From Planctomycetota bacterium (GTDB lineage: Bacteria > Planctomycetota > Phycisphaerae > UBA1845 > PWPN01): DNA of 18,833 nucleotides. Of the stretch, positions 8,316 to 15,404 are shown in pieces. The stretch lies in NCBI GenBank assembly GCA_020346805.1, contig CP070790.1:3876926-3895758 (forward strand), read 5' to 3'. Made by a program: the position numbers and the translations under genes. The notes beneath the pieces were generated by a model. It had not been told where the DNA came from. It made no database searches and saw only the letters and a program-made list of their open reading frames with translations. Numbering within the stretch: position 1 is the first letter of the stretch; each line of letters starts with the position of its first letter.

Positions 8316-8680
8316 TGACTCTGGGAGCATTGCCTTACATCCTGGCTCTGGTGCTTATGCTCATCGGGCTGTACGTGGTGGTGGCCAAGAAGAACATTAT
8401 CAAGATCATTCTGGGTGTGTGCATCCTCGAGTATGCGGTCAATTTGTTCCTGCTGTTGCTCGGGTATCGCCACGGTGGGGCGGCTCCTATTCGTACTGCC
8501 GAGCAGGCCGATACCTCCGCCTTTGCCGCCGGAGCCGTTGATCCCATACCCCAGGCGTTGATTCTTACCTCGATTGTGATCGGATTGGGATGTCTGGCGT
8601 TGATGGTGTCTCTGGCCGTTCGACTCCACGAAAAATTTGGGACGTTTGACATGACCCGCATACGGGAATTGAAAGGGTAA
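8315..8680 (+). CDS. mrpC: Na+/H+ antiporter subunit MrpC (MnhC/MbhG, NuoK-like)
   Basis: The 121-residue protein has three membrane segments in the NuoK pattern. GLYVVVAKKNIIKIILGVCI and DPIPQALILTSIVIG are the MrpC/NuoK family signatures; the DPxPQALxLTxIVI stretch is especially typical of MrpC. NuoK-like subunits carry membrane Glu residues used in proton transfer, and one is visible here in ILEYAVNLF. CAGGAGGA at 8301-8308 is a strong ribosome site. The gene begins at the last base of mrpB and is followed four bases later by mrpD. Confidence 0.93.
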   Translation: MTLGALPYILALVLMLIGLYVVVAKKNIIKIILGVCILEYAVNLFLLLLGYRHGGAAPIRTAEQADTSAFAAGAVDPIPQALILTSIVIGLGCLALMVSLAVRLHEKFGTFDMTRIRELKG

Positions 8681-8684
8681 CTAG

Positions 8685-10283
8685 ATGGGTAATATGCTGC
8701 CACTATTTATAGCATTACCGCTTGCGGGTGGTTTCCTCGCCGCGCTGGGGGCCAGAAAATCATCACTGGCCGGCGGTGACGTGGCTCGCGTGATGGCTTT
8801 GATAATCTCGGGTTGCCTGCTTGTCGGTTCGTTGGCCCTGCTGGGGCGCGAGTCATGTGTATATTGGATCGGGGGTTGGCCTTCCCCAGACGCATCCACT
8901 GTAGGTTTGAGCCTGGTGTGTGACGGATTTACGCAAATGCTGCTGGTAACCGTCAATGCCATCGGATTTTTCGCATTACTTTACAGTTTCAGCTACATCC
9001 AGCGCTTTACCGGTCGGGCCCTATACTACTGCCTGTTTCTAATCTTGCTTTCGGGCATGAATGCCGTGGTCCTCTCGGGCGACCTGTTTAACGTCTTTGT
9101 ATTTATGGAAGTTTCGGTTATCGCCTCATATGCCTTGGTTGCCTTTGGAGTGGAGCGGCAGGAACTCGAAGCTTCATTCAAATATGTGATACTTGGATCG
9201 GTTTCATCGCTGTTTGTATTATTGGGTATAGGATTGCTCTATAACCTGACGGGGCAGCTTAACATGGCATTAGTGGCCGACCGGTTGGCGGGAATTGAAA
9301 CCGGACCTGCGGTTTGGCTTGCCGCCGGGTGTTTTATCGCCGGTTTCGGTCTTAAGGCGGCCGTGGTTCCCTTCCACGCCTGGCTTCCCGATGCCCACCC
9401 CTAGGCCCCGGCACCGATTTCCGCCATGCTCTCCGGGGTGGTGATCAAGGCCGTCGGGGTCTATGCCGTTTGTCGAATCATGTTCAGCGTGTTCGGTATG
9501 GCCTCCGCTACCGGTGGCATGTACGCCAATGTACTGATCGCCTTGGGAATTCTTTCCATGGTAATCGGAGCCTTGTTGGCCATCGGCCAGTGGGATTTTA
9601 AGCGCCTGTTGGCGTATAGCAGTATCAGCCACATGGGTTATGTTTTCCTGGGCGTTGGCGTAGGGGCTGCGCTATTGGCCGGTGGCGGTTCTTCCAGTGT
9701 AGCGGCCCTGGCCATCTTCGGCGGGTTGTTCCATCTGGTCAATCACGCAACCTTCAAGAGCCTGTTGTTCTTGTGCAGTGGATCTGTCGAATATGTCACC
9801 CATACCCGTGATTTGAATCAACTTGGCGGATTAAAGCATGTAATGCCCACCACCGCCGGATGCTGCCGAATCGGTTCGTTGTCGATTGCCGGCGTCCCGC
9901 CTTTCAATGGTTTCTGGAGCAAGTTGATTATCATAATAGCGGTGGCCCAGGCAGGTTATTGGGGCTTGGCCGCTGTTACCGTCTTAGTCAGCTTCGTAAC
10001 CCTGTTGTTGTTCGTTAAGGTACAACGTTACACCTTGGACGGTTCGACGCCCGAGCGCATACGATCCATCCAGGATTCGCCGGCACCTATGCGTGTGGCC
10101 ATGGTCTGTTTGGCGATTGCCTGTGTGTTGCTTGGCATTCTCGCACCCTTGCATAAAGACATCCTGATCGAACCGGCGGCTTCCGCTCTGGTGGATGGCA
10201 GGGGATATATCGAACAGTTTCAGCCGAAGATTAAAACAACCGTGGTGGCCGACCTTGAATTGACGGAGGATCTACAACCATGA
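8685..10283 (+). pseudogene. mrpD: Na+/H+ antiporter subunit MrpD (MnhD/MbhH), interrupted by in-frame TAG at codon 240
   Basis: A single frame of 533 codons runs through this span, broken only by TAG at 9402-9404. The first part (239 residues) contains the buried Glu142 (FVFMEVSVIASYA) and Lys224 (GLKAAVVPFHAWLPDAHP). The sequence then resumes at once after the stop as APAPISAMLSGVVIKAVGVY, exactly the expected continuation of the family motif, and stays intact to the TGA at 10281. The overall length of 532 residues is normal for MrpD/MbhH. GAAAGGG at 8671-8677 is the ribosome site. No Shine-Dalgarno sequence precedes the ATG at 9426, so independent translation of the second part (285 residues) is unlikely. 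Explanations are a sequencing error, a recent nonsense mutation, or readthrough. No other damage is visible, which argues against an old pseudogene. Confidence 0.9.
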
Positions 10284-10765
10284 GACAGCTCGTGTGTCTG
10301 GCACTTACTTTTATTATATGGTTGCTGCTGACCTGGCCGCCCACCCTGGTGAGCGTGGTGGTTGGATTGTTCTTCTCCATCCTGGTGGCTACCCTGTTAA
10401 GCGAACTATACCCCGAACAGCCCCACTCGGTTTTCGATCTGAGACGATGGTTCTGGGGGGCCATCTACCTGCCATATTTCTTTTATTATTGCATCAAAGC
10501 GAATCTGGATGTGGCCTATCGGGTGCTGCACGTGGATCTGCCCATCCGGCCGGGCATAGTCCGGGTGCCGACAACTTTGACTTCTGATTGGTCCAAGACT
10601 TTCCTGGCCGCCTCGATAACCTTGACCCCCGGGACGCTGGTCGTCGATATCGACGGGCAGGATCTGTATGTCCATTGGATTAATGTTGCTACCGAAGATG
10701 TTGATAGACAGGTACTAGAGATTGCCTCGAAGTTTGAGCCGATGTTGAGGAGGATTTTCGAATGA
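10280..10765 (+). CDS. mrpE: Na+/H+ antiporter subunit MrpE (MnhE/MbhA)
   Basis: This is a 161-residue protein with two N-terminal hydrophobic segments and a soluble C-terminal domain, the usual MrpE layout. Family marks are the start FIIWLLLTW, the middle YLPYFFYYCIKANLDVAYRVL, and TFLAASITLTPGTLVVDIDG, where the LxASxTLTPGT stretch is diagnostic. The DxDGxxLYVHW segment also fits. GGAGGA at 10265-10270 lies nine bases before the ATG, which overlaps the mrpD stop as ATGA. Because coupling depends on ribosomes reaching the end of mrpD, the amber codon upstream could reduce its translation. Confidence 0.93.
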   Translation: MRQLVCLALTFIIWLLLTWPPTLVSVVVGLFFSILVATLLSELYPEQPHSVFDLRRWFWGAIYLPYFFYYCIKANLDVAYRVLHVDLPIRPGIVRVPTTLTSDWSKTFLAASITLTPGTLVVDIDGQDLYVHWINVATEDVDRQVLEIASKFEPMLRRIFE

Positions 10766-11028
10766 TGGGCATCAGCTCGATTATATTGTTCGCGTTGGTG
10801 TTATGCGCGTTCATGTGTTTATACCGGATCGGCCGCGGCCCCAGCGCTCCCGACCGAGCGATGGGTATCGATATTCTCGGCACGTTAATCGTGGCCTTTA
10901 CCGCATTGATCGGATTGCATACCGGAAAAGATTGGTACTTGAGTATCGCCCTGGCCTGGGCCCTGCTTAGTTTTATCGGGGCCATCGCCCTGGCCAAATA
11001 CCTGGAAGGGAGGGCGTATGATGAATGA
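10762..11028 (+). CDS. mrpF: Na+/H+ antiporter subunit MrpF (MnhF/MbhB)
   Basis: The product is 88 residues with three membrane segments, a normal MrpF size. The motif RIGRGPSAPDRAMGIDILGT matches the RxxxGPxxxDRxxxxD signature of MrpF, which includes the conserved Asp pair. GAGGAGGA at 10747-10754 is a strong ribosome site, and the ATG overlaps the stop of mrpE by four bases. The end of the gene overlaps mrpG by eleven bases. Confidence 0.93.
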   Translation: MMGISSIILFALVLCAFMCLYRIGRGPSAPDRAMGIDILGTLIVAFTALIGLHTGKDWYLSIALAWALLSFIGAIALAKYLEGRAYDE

Positions 11029-11422
11029 TAACATCGGGGCCATTCTGATCGGTATCGGCGTGATATTTGACGTACTTGGTTGTCTGGGATTGGTACGTTT
11101 ACCCGATGTATACAATCGTCTTCAGGCGGCCACCAAATGCGTCACCTTGGGCACCTGTTTAATTTTGATTGGTGTAGTCGTCTCTGCCGGATGGGATGCC
11201 GAGCCGTTGATGATCAAATCGTTGTTGTGTGCTTTTTTTATAATGCTTACCTCGCCGGTGGGGGCCCACGCCCTGGCCCGCGGGGCTTATCGATCGGGTG
11301 TGAAGATGTGCGATGCCAGCGTTGTTGACGATTATGCCGGCAGCGAAGCGCTCGAGCAATATAACAAAGAAGTAACCTTGAAATCCCAGCCGGCCGCCAT
11401 CCAGGAGCAACAGCATGCGTAA
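11018..11422 (+). CDS. mrpG: Na+/H+ antiporter subunit MrpG (MnhG/MbhC)
   Basis: The protein has 134 residues and three membrane segments, followed by a hydrophilic tail of about 45 residues. GLVRLPDVYNRLQAATKCVT is the MrpG signature (RLPDxYxRxHAxTK), with Gln where His is common. LTSPVGAHALARGAYRSG also fits the family. GGAGG at 11009-11013 suits an ATG at 11018 (four bases) or, slightly better, the next codon ATG at 11021. The gene overlaps mrpF by 11 bases and the NuoI-like gene by 8. Confidence 0.92.
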   Translation: MMNDNIGAILIGIGVIFDVLGCLGLVRLPDVYNRLQAATKCVTLGTCLILIGVVVSAGWDAEPLMIKSLLCAFFIMLTSPVGAHALARGAYRSGVKMCDASVVDDYAGSEALEQYNKEVTLKSQPAAIQEQQHA

Positions 11423-12035
11423 ACCCAAACTGCGTGAAGTCGTTGAAGCGGTAAAGGCCTTGATTGTGGGCCCGGTTACCACCAAGTTTCCCTTCGAGCC
11501 TTGCCAGCCTCCGGAGAATTTCCGCGGCAAACCGACTTTTTATCAAGAGGATTGTATCGGGTGCAAAGCCTGCGCCGAAGTATGCACCACTCAATGTATA
11601 GACGTTTACGACGATGTAACCGCCGATCCTCCGAATCGAAAACTGGTTTTGCGTTACGATAAGTGTATATTCTGCGGCCACTGCGAGCTTAACTGCACCA
11701 CGCAAAAAGGCATCCGTTTGGGGGGCGGCGAGTATGATCTTGCCTGCTTCGATCGTTCGACCTGTGTTGAGACGGTCGATAATGAATTGGTGGTTTGCGA
11801 GACCTGCGGTGCCATCGTTGGGGCCAGGAAACATTTGCTGTTTGTTGCCGACCGCCTGGGGGCCAAGCGTTATGCAAATCCGACCCTGATCCTTACCTCA
11901 GAGGGTGATTTGGGCCTTACCGAGGCCGAGGGGGGACGAAGCGAAGATAAACCTCTAACCCGTGAAGACCTGATGCGGGTCACCTGTCCCAAGTGTCGGC
12001 GTACGCTCGTCTTGCAGGAGTTGTGGGGTGATTAA
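11415..12035 (+). CDS. NuoI-like ferredoxin subunit (HycF/EchF/MbhN) with extra C-terminal CxxC pair
   Basis: The protein has 206 residues. Two [4Fe-4S] sites are visible: C47/50/53/57 (EDCIGCKACAEVCTTQC) and C84/87/90/94 (KCIFCGHCELNC). In both, Thr replaces the usual Pro after the fourth Cys. This is the NuoI family core, which links electron input to the small subunit. The C-terminal 80 residues add two more CxxC pairs (C128/C131 in VCETCGA and C191/C194 in TCPKCRRT). These could form a zinc-ribbon-like or rubredoxin-like metal site, as an inference from spacing alone. CAGGAG at 11402-11407 lies seven bases before the ATG. The position at the far end of the operon, after the Mrp genes, differs from Pyrococcus Mbh only in that the ferredoxin follows the Mrp genes and not the hydrogenase genes. 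Confidence 0.88.
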   Translation: MRKPKLREVVEAVKALIVGPVTTKFPFEPCQPPENFRGKPTFYQEDCIGCKACAEVCTTQCIDVYDDVTADPPNRKLVLRYDKCIFCGHCELNCTTQKGIRLGGGEYDLACFDRSTCVETVDNELVVCETCGAIVGARKHLLFVADRLGAKRYANPTLILTSEGDLGLTEAEGGRSEDKPLTREDLMRVTCPKCRRTLVLQELWGD

Positions 12036-12575
12036 ATGTCGAATGCCGGCCCGACTCCTGAGGCCGATGAACTCCGCCATCAACTGGCGGCAGTCCTTTC
12101 AAAGCACAGTATCATTGTAGGGATCGGCAATCGCCAGAAAGGGGACGACGGTTTTGGACCGTCAGTGGTAGATGCCCTGGAGGGGAAGGTTTCCATACCT
12201 TTAATCGATGCCGGTGTTGCCCCCGAAAATTATTTACAACATATTGCGGGGTATAATCCGGACACGGTCTTGTTCATTGATGTTGCCGAGTTGGATCGGG
12301 CACCCGGAGAAATTGGTTTATATTCCGCGGATGATTTGGCCGGCGGCGGTATAAGTTGCCATGTCGGTAATATTTCTTTAATCGCCAAGTATATCGCCTC
12401 GGCTACCGGTGCAAAATGTGTTTTCTTGCTTGTCCAGCCGTCGGATGTGAAGTATTTGTCAAAATGTTCGCCCGGCTCTTCCGATGAATATCAAGTAAGT
12501 GAATTAAGTCCGCTTCTGGCAAAAGCGGTTGAGAAAGTATGTAAGGTCATTGTATCTTCAATTGATAATGTATAA
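12036..12575 (+). CDS. hycI: [NiFe]-hydrogenase maturation endopeptidase, HycI/HyaD family
   Basis: The 179-residue protein has the family start IIVGIGNRQKGDDGFGPSVV. The three residues expected to bind Ni in the precursor are present: D38 in GDDGFG, D82 in LFIDVAEL and H109 in SCHVGNISL, matching D16, D62 and H90 of E. coli HycI. It should remove the C-terminal extension of the large subunit encoded at 4142-5404 once the NiFe site is loaded. The ATG follows directly on the TAA of the NuoI-like gene, with GGGGTG five bases upstream. The N-terminus is about 20 residues longer than E. coli HycI. Its presence supports an active NiFe site. No Hyp genes (hypA-F) are in the window. The operon appears to end here. 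Confidence 0.92.
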   Translation: MSNAGPTPEADELRHQLAAVLSKHSIIVGIGNRQKGDDGFGPSVVDALEGKVSIPLIDAGVAPENYLQHIAGYNPDTVLFIDVAELDRAPGEIGLYSADDLAGGGISCHVGNISLIAKYIASATGAKCVFLLVQPSDVKYLSKCSPGSSDEYQVSELSPLLAKAVEKVCKVIVSSIDNV

Positions 12576-12698
12576 CTGTTCAAAGTTCGACTGATTTAAT
12601 GGCCGATCAGCATAAATCTTCAGGTTCATTTTGAAAATGTATTCTCCACTGGTATATTATAGATAGGCATCCTTTGCTAGTGTAAAGGAGTATGAAAC
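12576..12698 (+). promoter_or_regulatory. Intergenic promoter before the pseudopilin gene
   Basis: This gap separates the hydrogenase operon from the next gene. TTGAAA at 12631-12636 and TATATT at 12653-12658 are spaced by 16 bases, a good match to a sigma70-type promoter. AAAGGAG at 12684-12690 is the ribosome site for the ATG at 12699. A weak CTGAT/ATCAG pair (12591-12595 and 12606-12610) has no T-run behind it, so no convincing terminator for the operon is visible. Confidence 0.5.
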
Positions 12699-13775
12699 AT
12701 GTATACGATTGTTTCCCGGTATTCTTCACGGGGAAATAGGTTTCTCTTTCAGGCTAAGGCATTCACCTTGATCGAAGTATTGGTGGTGGTTGCCATCATC
12801 GCCCTGCTGGCGGCCATCCTTGTGCCGTCATTGCAGCGGGCTCGCGAGCAGGCCAGGATCGCCGCCTGTGCCGCCAACTGTAGGCAAATCGGCATGATCA
12901 CCGCCAATTATCAGGCCGGCAATAAAGACTATGTTCCGGTAATTTATAATGCCGGTGCGGCGTACTTGGGGCATTTCAGTGGTGATACACCGTACACTGA
13001 GGATGTGAATGATATTCAAAATCAAAACCTCGCCCAACACATGTGGCTGCCGGTCGCTTTCCGGGATTATGATAAGGGTACCAGGAACTTGAAGAAAATG
13101 TTTTATCAGCCGGGCGATCCCTTTGATCCTGAACTTGCGTGGCCGGCAAGTAAAATGAGATATTTTGTGGACAGCATTATGCCCGATTATTATGCCTGTC
13201 CCTTTGTGCGGGAGGCGCTTACCGACAATACGGTGTTTGAAATAGTGGAAGTCTGGCAGGGGTGTGACGTTTATAATCTTAAAGGTCGGATATGCTCGTA
13301 CAACACCTGGCAGTGGGAAGGAAGGGTGAGAAAGGGACATATTCCACCTGCGTTTCATCTGGAAAAACCCAGTGACGCCTTTCCCTTTGACTCATGTGGC
13401 GGGGATAAAAGCGTGGTTTGTATAGGAGACGGCCGGCCCAAATATTCGGCGCTGAGTTGGAACAAGAATGGAAGAAAAAATGCAGGCTACACCCCACCCC
13501 CTTGGTTTGTCAGGGCGGAAAACATATCCGGTTCAAATAGAAAAAACACAGATTTTCTTAATCGCAAATGGACTACCGGTAATGCACAGTTCGTTGGGGC
13601 CGCCAGTGTTTCTGAAACGACGGTTATTCACTGTCACGGAGGAATGAATTTGTCGTATAACCGCAAGGTACGTAACCGTCAAAGTCATCGTACCAGTCAG
13701 GGCGGCGGAACCAATGCTGTTTTTGCCGATTCCCACGTCGAGTGGGTCAAGGGTACCCAAATCGGTTGGCAGTAG
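12699..13775 (+). CDS. Type II pseudopilin-like exported protein (planctomycete H-X9-DG type)
   Basis: The protein has 358 residues. Its N-terminus carries a class III prepilin signal: [20 protein letters not shown], with Glu26 at position +5 of the mature protein if cleaved before Phe22. The residue before the cut is Ala and not the usual Gly. A single hydrophobic helix is followed by a long exported domain, ending with [14 protein letters not shown], the C-terminal motif common to the large pseudopilin-like families of planctomycetes. Such proteins occur in dozens of copies per genome, often next to sulfatases and glycoside hydrolases; their function is not established. A clear promoter and AAAGGAG site lie upstream, so it is transcribed separately from the hydrogenase operon. 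The stop is TAG. Confidence 0.85.
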   Translation: MYTIVSRYSSRGNRFLFQAKAFTLIEVLVVVAIIALLAAILVPSLQRAREQARIAACAANCRQIGMITANYQAGNKDYVPVIYNAGAAYLGHFSGDTPYTEDVNDIQNQNLAQHMWLPVAFRDYDKGTRNLKKMFYQPGDPFDPELAWPASKMRYFVDSIMPDYYACPFVREALTDNTVFEIVEVWQGCDVYNLKGRICSYNTWQWEGRVRKGHIPPAFHLEKPSDAFPFDSCGGDKSVVCIGDGRPKYSALSWNKNGRKNAGYTPPPWFVRAENISGSNRKNTDFLNRKWTTGNAQFVGAASVSETTVIHCHGGMNLSYNRKVRNRQSHRTSQGGGTNAVFADSHVEWVKGTQIGWQ

Positions 13776-13939
13776 TTATTGAATCTATTTGCAGCAATAT
13801 GCAACCGTTTTTGATTTTGAACACAAGCTTGGGTATTCAAATTCCCAGGTTTATCTTTATATATTCATCTTCATATTTCGCTATTATACTGGAAGGGAGT
13901 TGTTTCCTCCCCAGTAAGTGGCTCAGAATGTGAGAGACT
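13776..13939 (+). promoter_or_regulatory. Intergenic region with possible terminator and sulfatase promoter
   Basis: A hairpin CTTGGG (13828-13833) with CCCAGG (13844-13849), one pair being G-T, is followed by TTTATCTTTATATATT; it may be a weak terminator for the pseudopilin gene. Further on, TATACT at 13885-13890 is a plausible -10 box, but no good -35 box lies 16-18 bases before it. GGGAG at 13895-13899 can pair with CTCCC at 13907-13911. The ribosome site before the ATG at 13940 is weak (GTGAGAG). Confidence 0.3.
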
Positions 13940-15361
13940 ATGTATACACGATACTTAATTCCATGTTTAATAGTGTTGATAGTATTAGCCTTTTTGGAGG
14001 TACTGCCTGTGTCGGCTCAATCAGCGGACCGATCCCATCGGCAACCAAACGTAGTGATTATCCTTCCCGATCAGCTTCGCTGGTCGGCGTTGGGCTGTTA
14101 CGGCAATCCGGTGATAAAAAGCCCCAATATCAATCGATTGGCCGACGAGGGTGTACGATTTACCCATGCTTTTTCCAATTTCCCGGTATGTTCGCCGGCC
14201 CGTTCGACTTTGCTGACCGGTCGATATGCCCGATCCAATGGTGTTAACCAAAACCAGGATCCCGAATGCCAATCCGGACGATCTACAACCACGCACACTA
14301 CTCTGGCAGAGGCCCTCGCCGCCGCCGGTTATAAAACGGCATTGGTCGGCAAGTGGCATTTGTTCCCCAAACCCCAGGCACTCGGCTTTCAACAAAGCCT
14401 GCGGGCCAATTATCCCCACGGTTACTTCAAGCAGAAATTCACGGTAAACGAGAAGGAAGTCTATTATCACCAAGGATACGGTCCATTTTACGAAACCGAA
14501 AAGGCCGTTGAATTCATCCGCCTCAATCGCGATCGGCCGTTCTTTTTATACTTCTCACCACATCCGCCGCACATGCCCATTGCGGATCTGCCGAATAAAT
14601 ATAAAAACATGTACCAGCCGGACGAACTGCCGATTAGACCCAATGCCATAAAAGATGGCAAGCCGGCCTACAATGAGGAATGGTTCAAGATCTATATGTG
14701 GGAGCATCGATATCTGCGAAATCCGGATACCTATCCGGAAAAACTTCCCGAGGGTATGGATTTACGGGATCTGACTGCTTTGTATTACGGCCAAATCACC
14801 GCAATCGATGACTGCGTCGGGCAGGTTATGAAGGCATTGAAAGATAACGCTATCGATGCCGATACCATCGTTGTATTCACCACCGACCACGGCGACCTGT
14901 TGGGTAGTCATCAACTTTTTAATAAAAATCATCATTACATTGAGGCATGTCGCATACCGATGATGGTTCGCTATCCGCGCAAGCTTACCCCGAGAGTCAT
15001 CGACAAACAGGTAATTTCGTTGATCGATGTAATGCCCACTATATTAGAACTCTGTGGCGTTTCTGTTCCCCCAAGTGTTCAGGGTTTGTCTATGGACGCG
15101 GTGTTAACTTCTAGACAGACAGTTATCGGTGAAAACGCGGCCTATATTGAGACCACTAGCAGCGACGGCATACGTACATTACGATACATGTACGCCATTG
15201 AGCGGGAGAGCGGTAACGAATTATTGTTCGATGTTGAAGCCGATCCCTATGAAATGAACAACCTGATTGATAGACCGACATATAAAAAGATTTTACTCGC
15301 CATGCGGGAGAAGGTTAAAAGCTGGCAGAAGCAAACAACCGAATTCAAATTCGAGAAATAA
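13940..15361 (+). CDS. Exported sulfatase, Cys-type (formylglycine-dependent, alkaline phosphatase superfamily)
   Basis: This 473-residue enzyme should hydrolyse sulfate esters, probably on a polysaccharide. An N-terminal hydrophobic segment (YLIPCLIVLIVLAFLEVLPV) ending at SAQSA looks like a signal peptide. The active-site motif is CSPARSTLLTG: C84 would be converted to formylglycine, with Pro86 and Arg88 as required. Other expected residues are D44/Q45 (IILPDQLRW), K138 and H140 (VGKWH), H208/H211 (PHPPHMP), D316/H317 (FTTDHGD) and K329 before an ACRIP segment. This is the full metal and sulfate-binding set. The substrate cannot be read from sequence alone. Its neighbours on the opposite strand include a GH99-like enzyme, which suggests a shared sulfated glycan. 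A dedicated formylglycine-generating enzyme is not in the window. Confidence 0.93.
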   Translation: MYTRYLIPCLIVLIVLAFLEVLPVSAQSADRSHRQPNVVIILPDQLRWSALGCYGNPVIKSPNINRLADEGVRFTHAFSNFPVCSPARSTLLTGRYARSNGVNQNQDPECQSGRSTTTHTTLAEALAAAGYKTALVGKWHLFPKPQALGFQQSLRANYPHGYFKQKFTVNEKEVYYHQGYGPFYETEKAVEFIRLNRDRPFFLYFSPHPPHMPIADLPNKYKNMYQPDELPIRPNAIKDGKPAYNEEWFKIYMWEHRYLRNPDTYPEKLPEGMDLRDLTALYYGQITAIDDCVGQVMKALKDNAIDADTIVVFTTDHGDLLGSHQLFNKNHHYIEACRIPMMVRYPRKLTPRVIDKQVISLIDVMPTILELCGVSVPPSVQGLSMDAVLTSRQTVIGENAAYIETTSSDGIRTLRYMYAIERESGNELLFDVEADPYEMNNLIDRPTYKKILLAMREKVKSWQKQTTEFKFEK

Positions 15362-15364
15362 TTA

Positions 15365-15404
15365 TAAAAGCGGCTGATAAACATTGATTCGATATCAACA
15401 GCCG
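15365..15404 (-). terminator. Probable intrinsic terminator for the GH99-like gene
   Basis: Read on the - strand, CGGCTG (15404-15399) and TTGATA pair with TATCAGCCG (15379-15371), leaving a two-base TT bulge. The stem is followed by CTTTTAT. The stem overlaps the last codons and stop of the gene. On the + strand it is not followed by a T-run, so it should not stop the sulfatase transcript well. Confidence 0.45.

Noticed and set aside
9402..9404. TAG as a reassigned sense codon
   Set aside because: TAG ends the ferredoxin (2188), NuoC-like (4122), pseudopilin (13773) and BACON/dockerin (18246) genes, and elsewhere these genes are free of internal TAG, so global reassignment is not supported.
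12591..12610. Terminator after the hydrogenase operon
   Set aside because: The only pairing is five bases with a ten-base loop and no following T-run.
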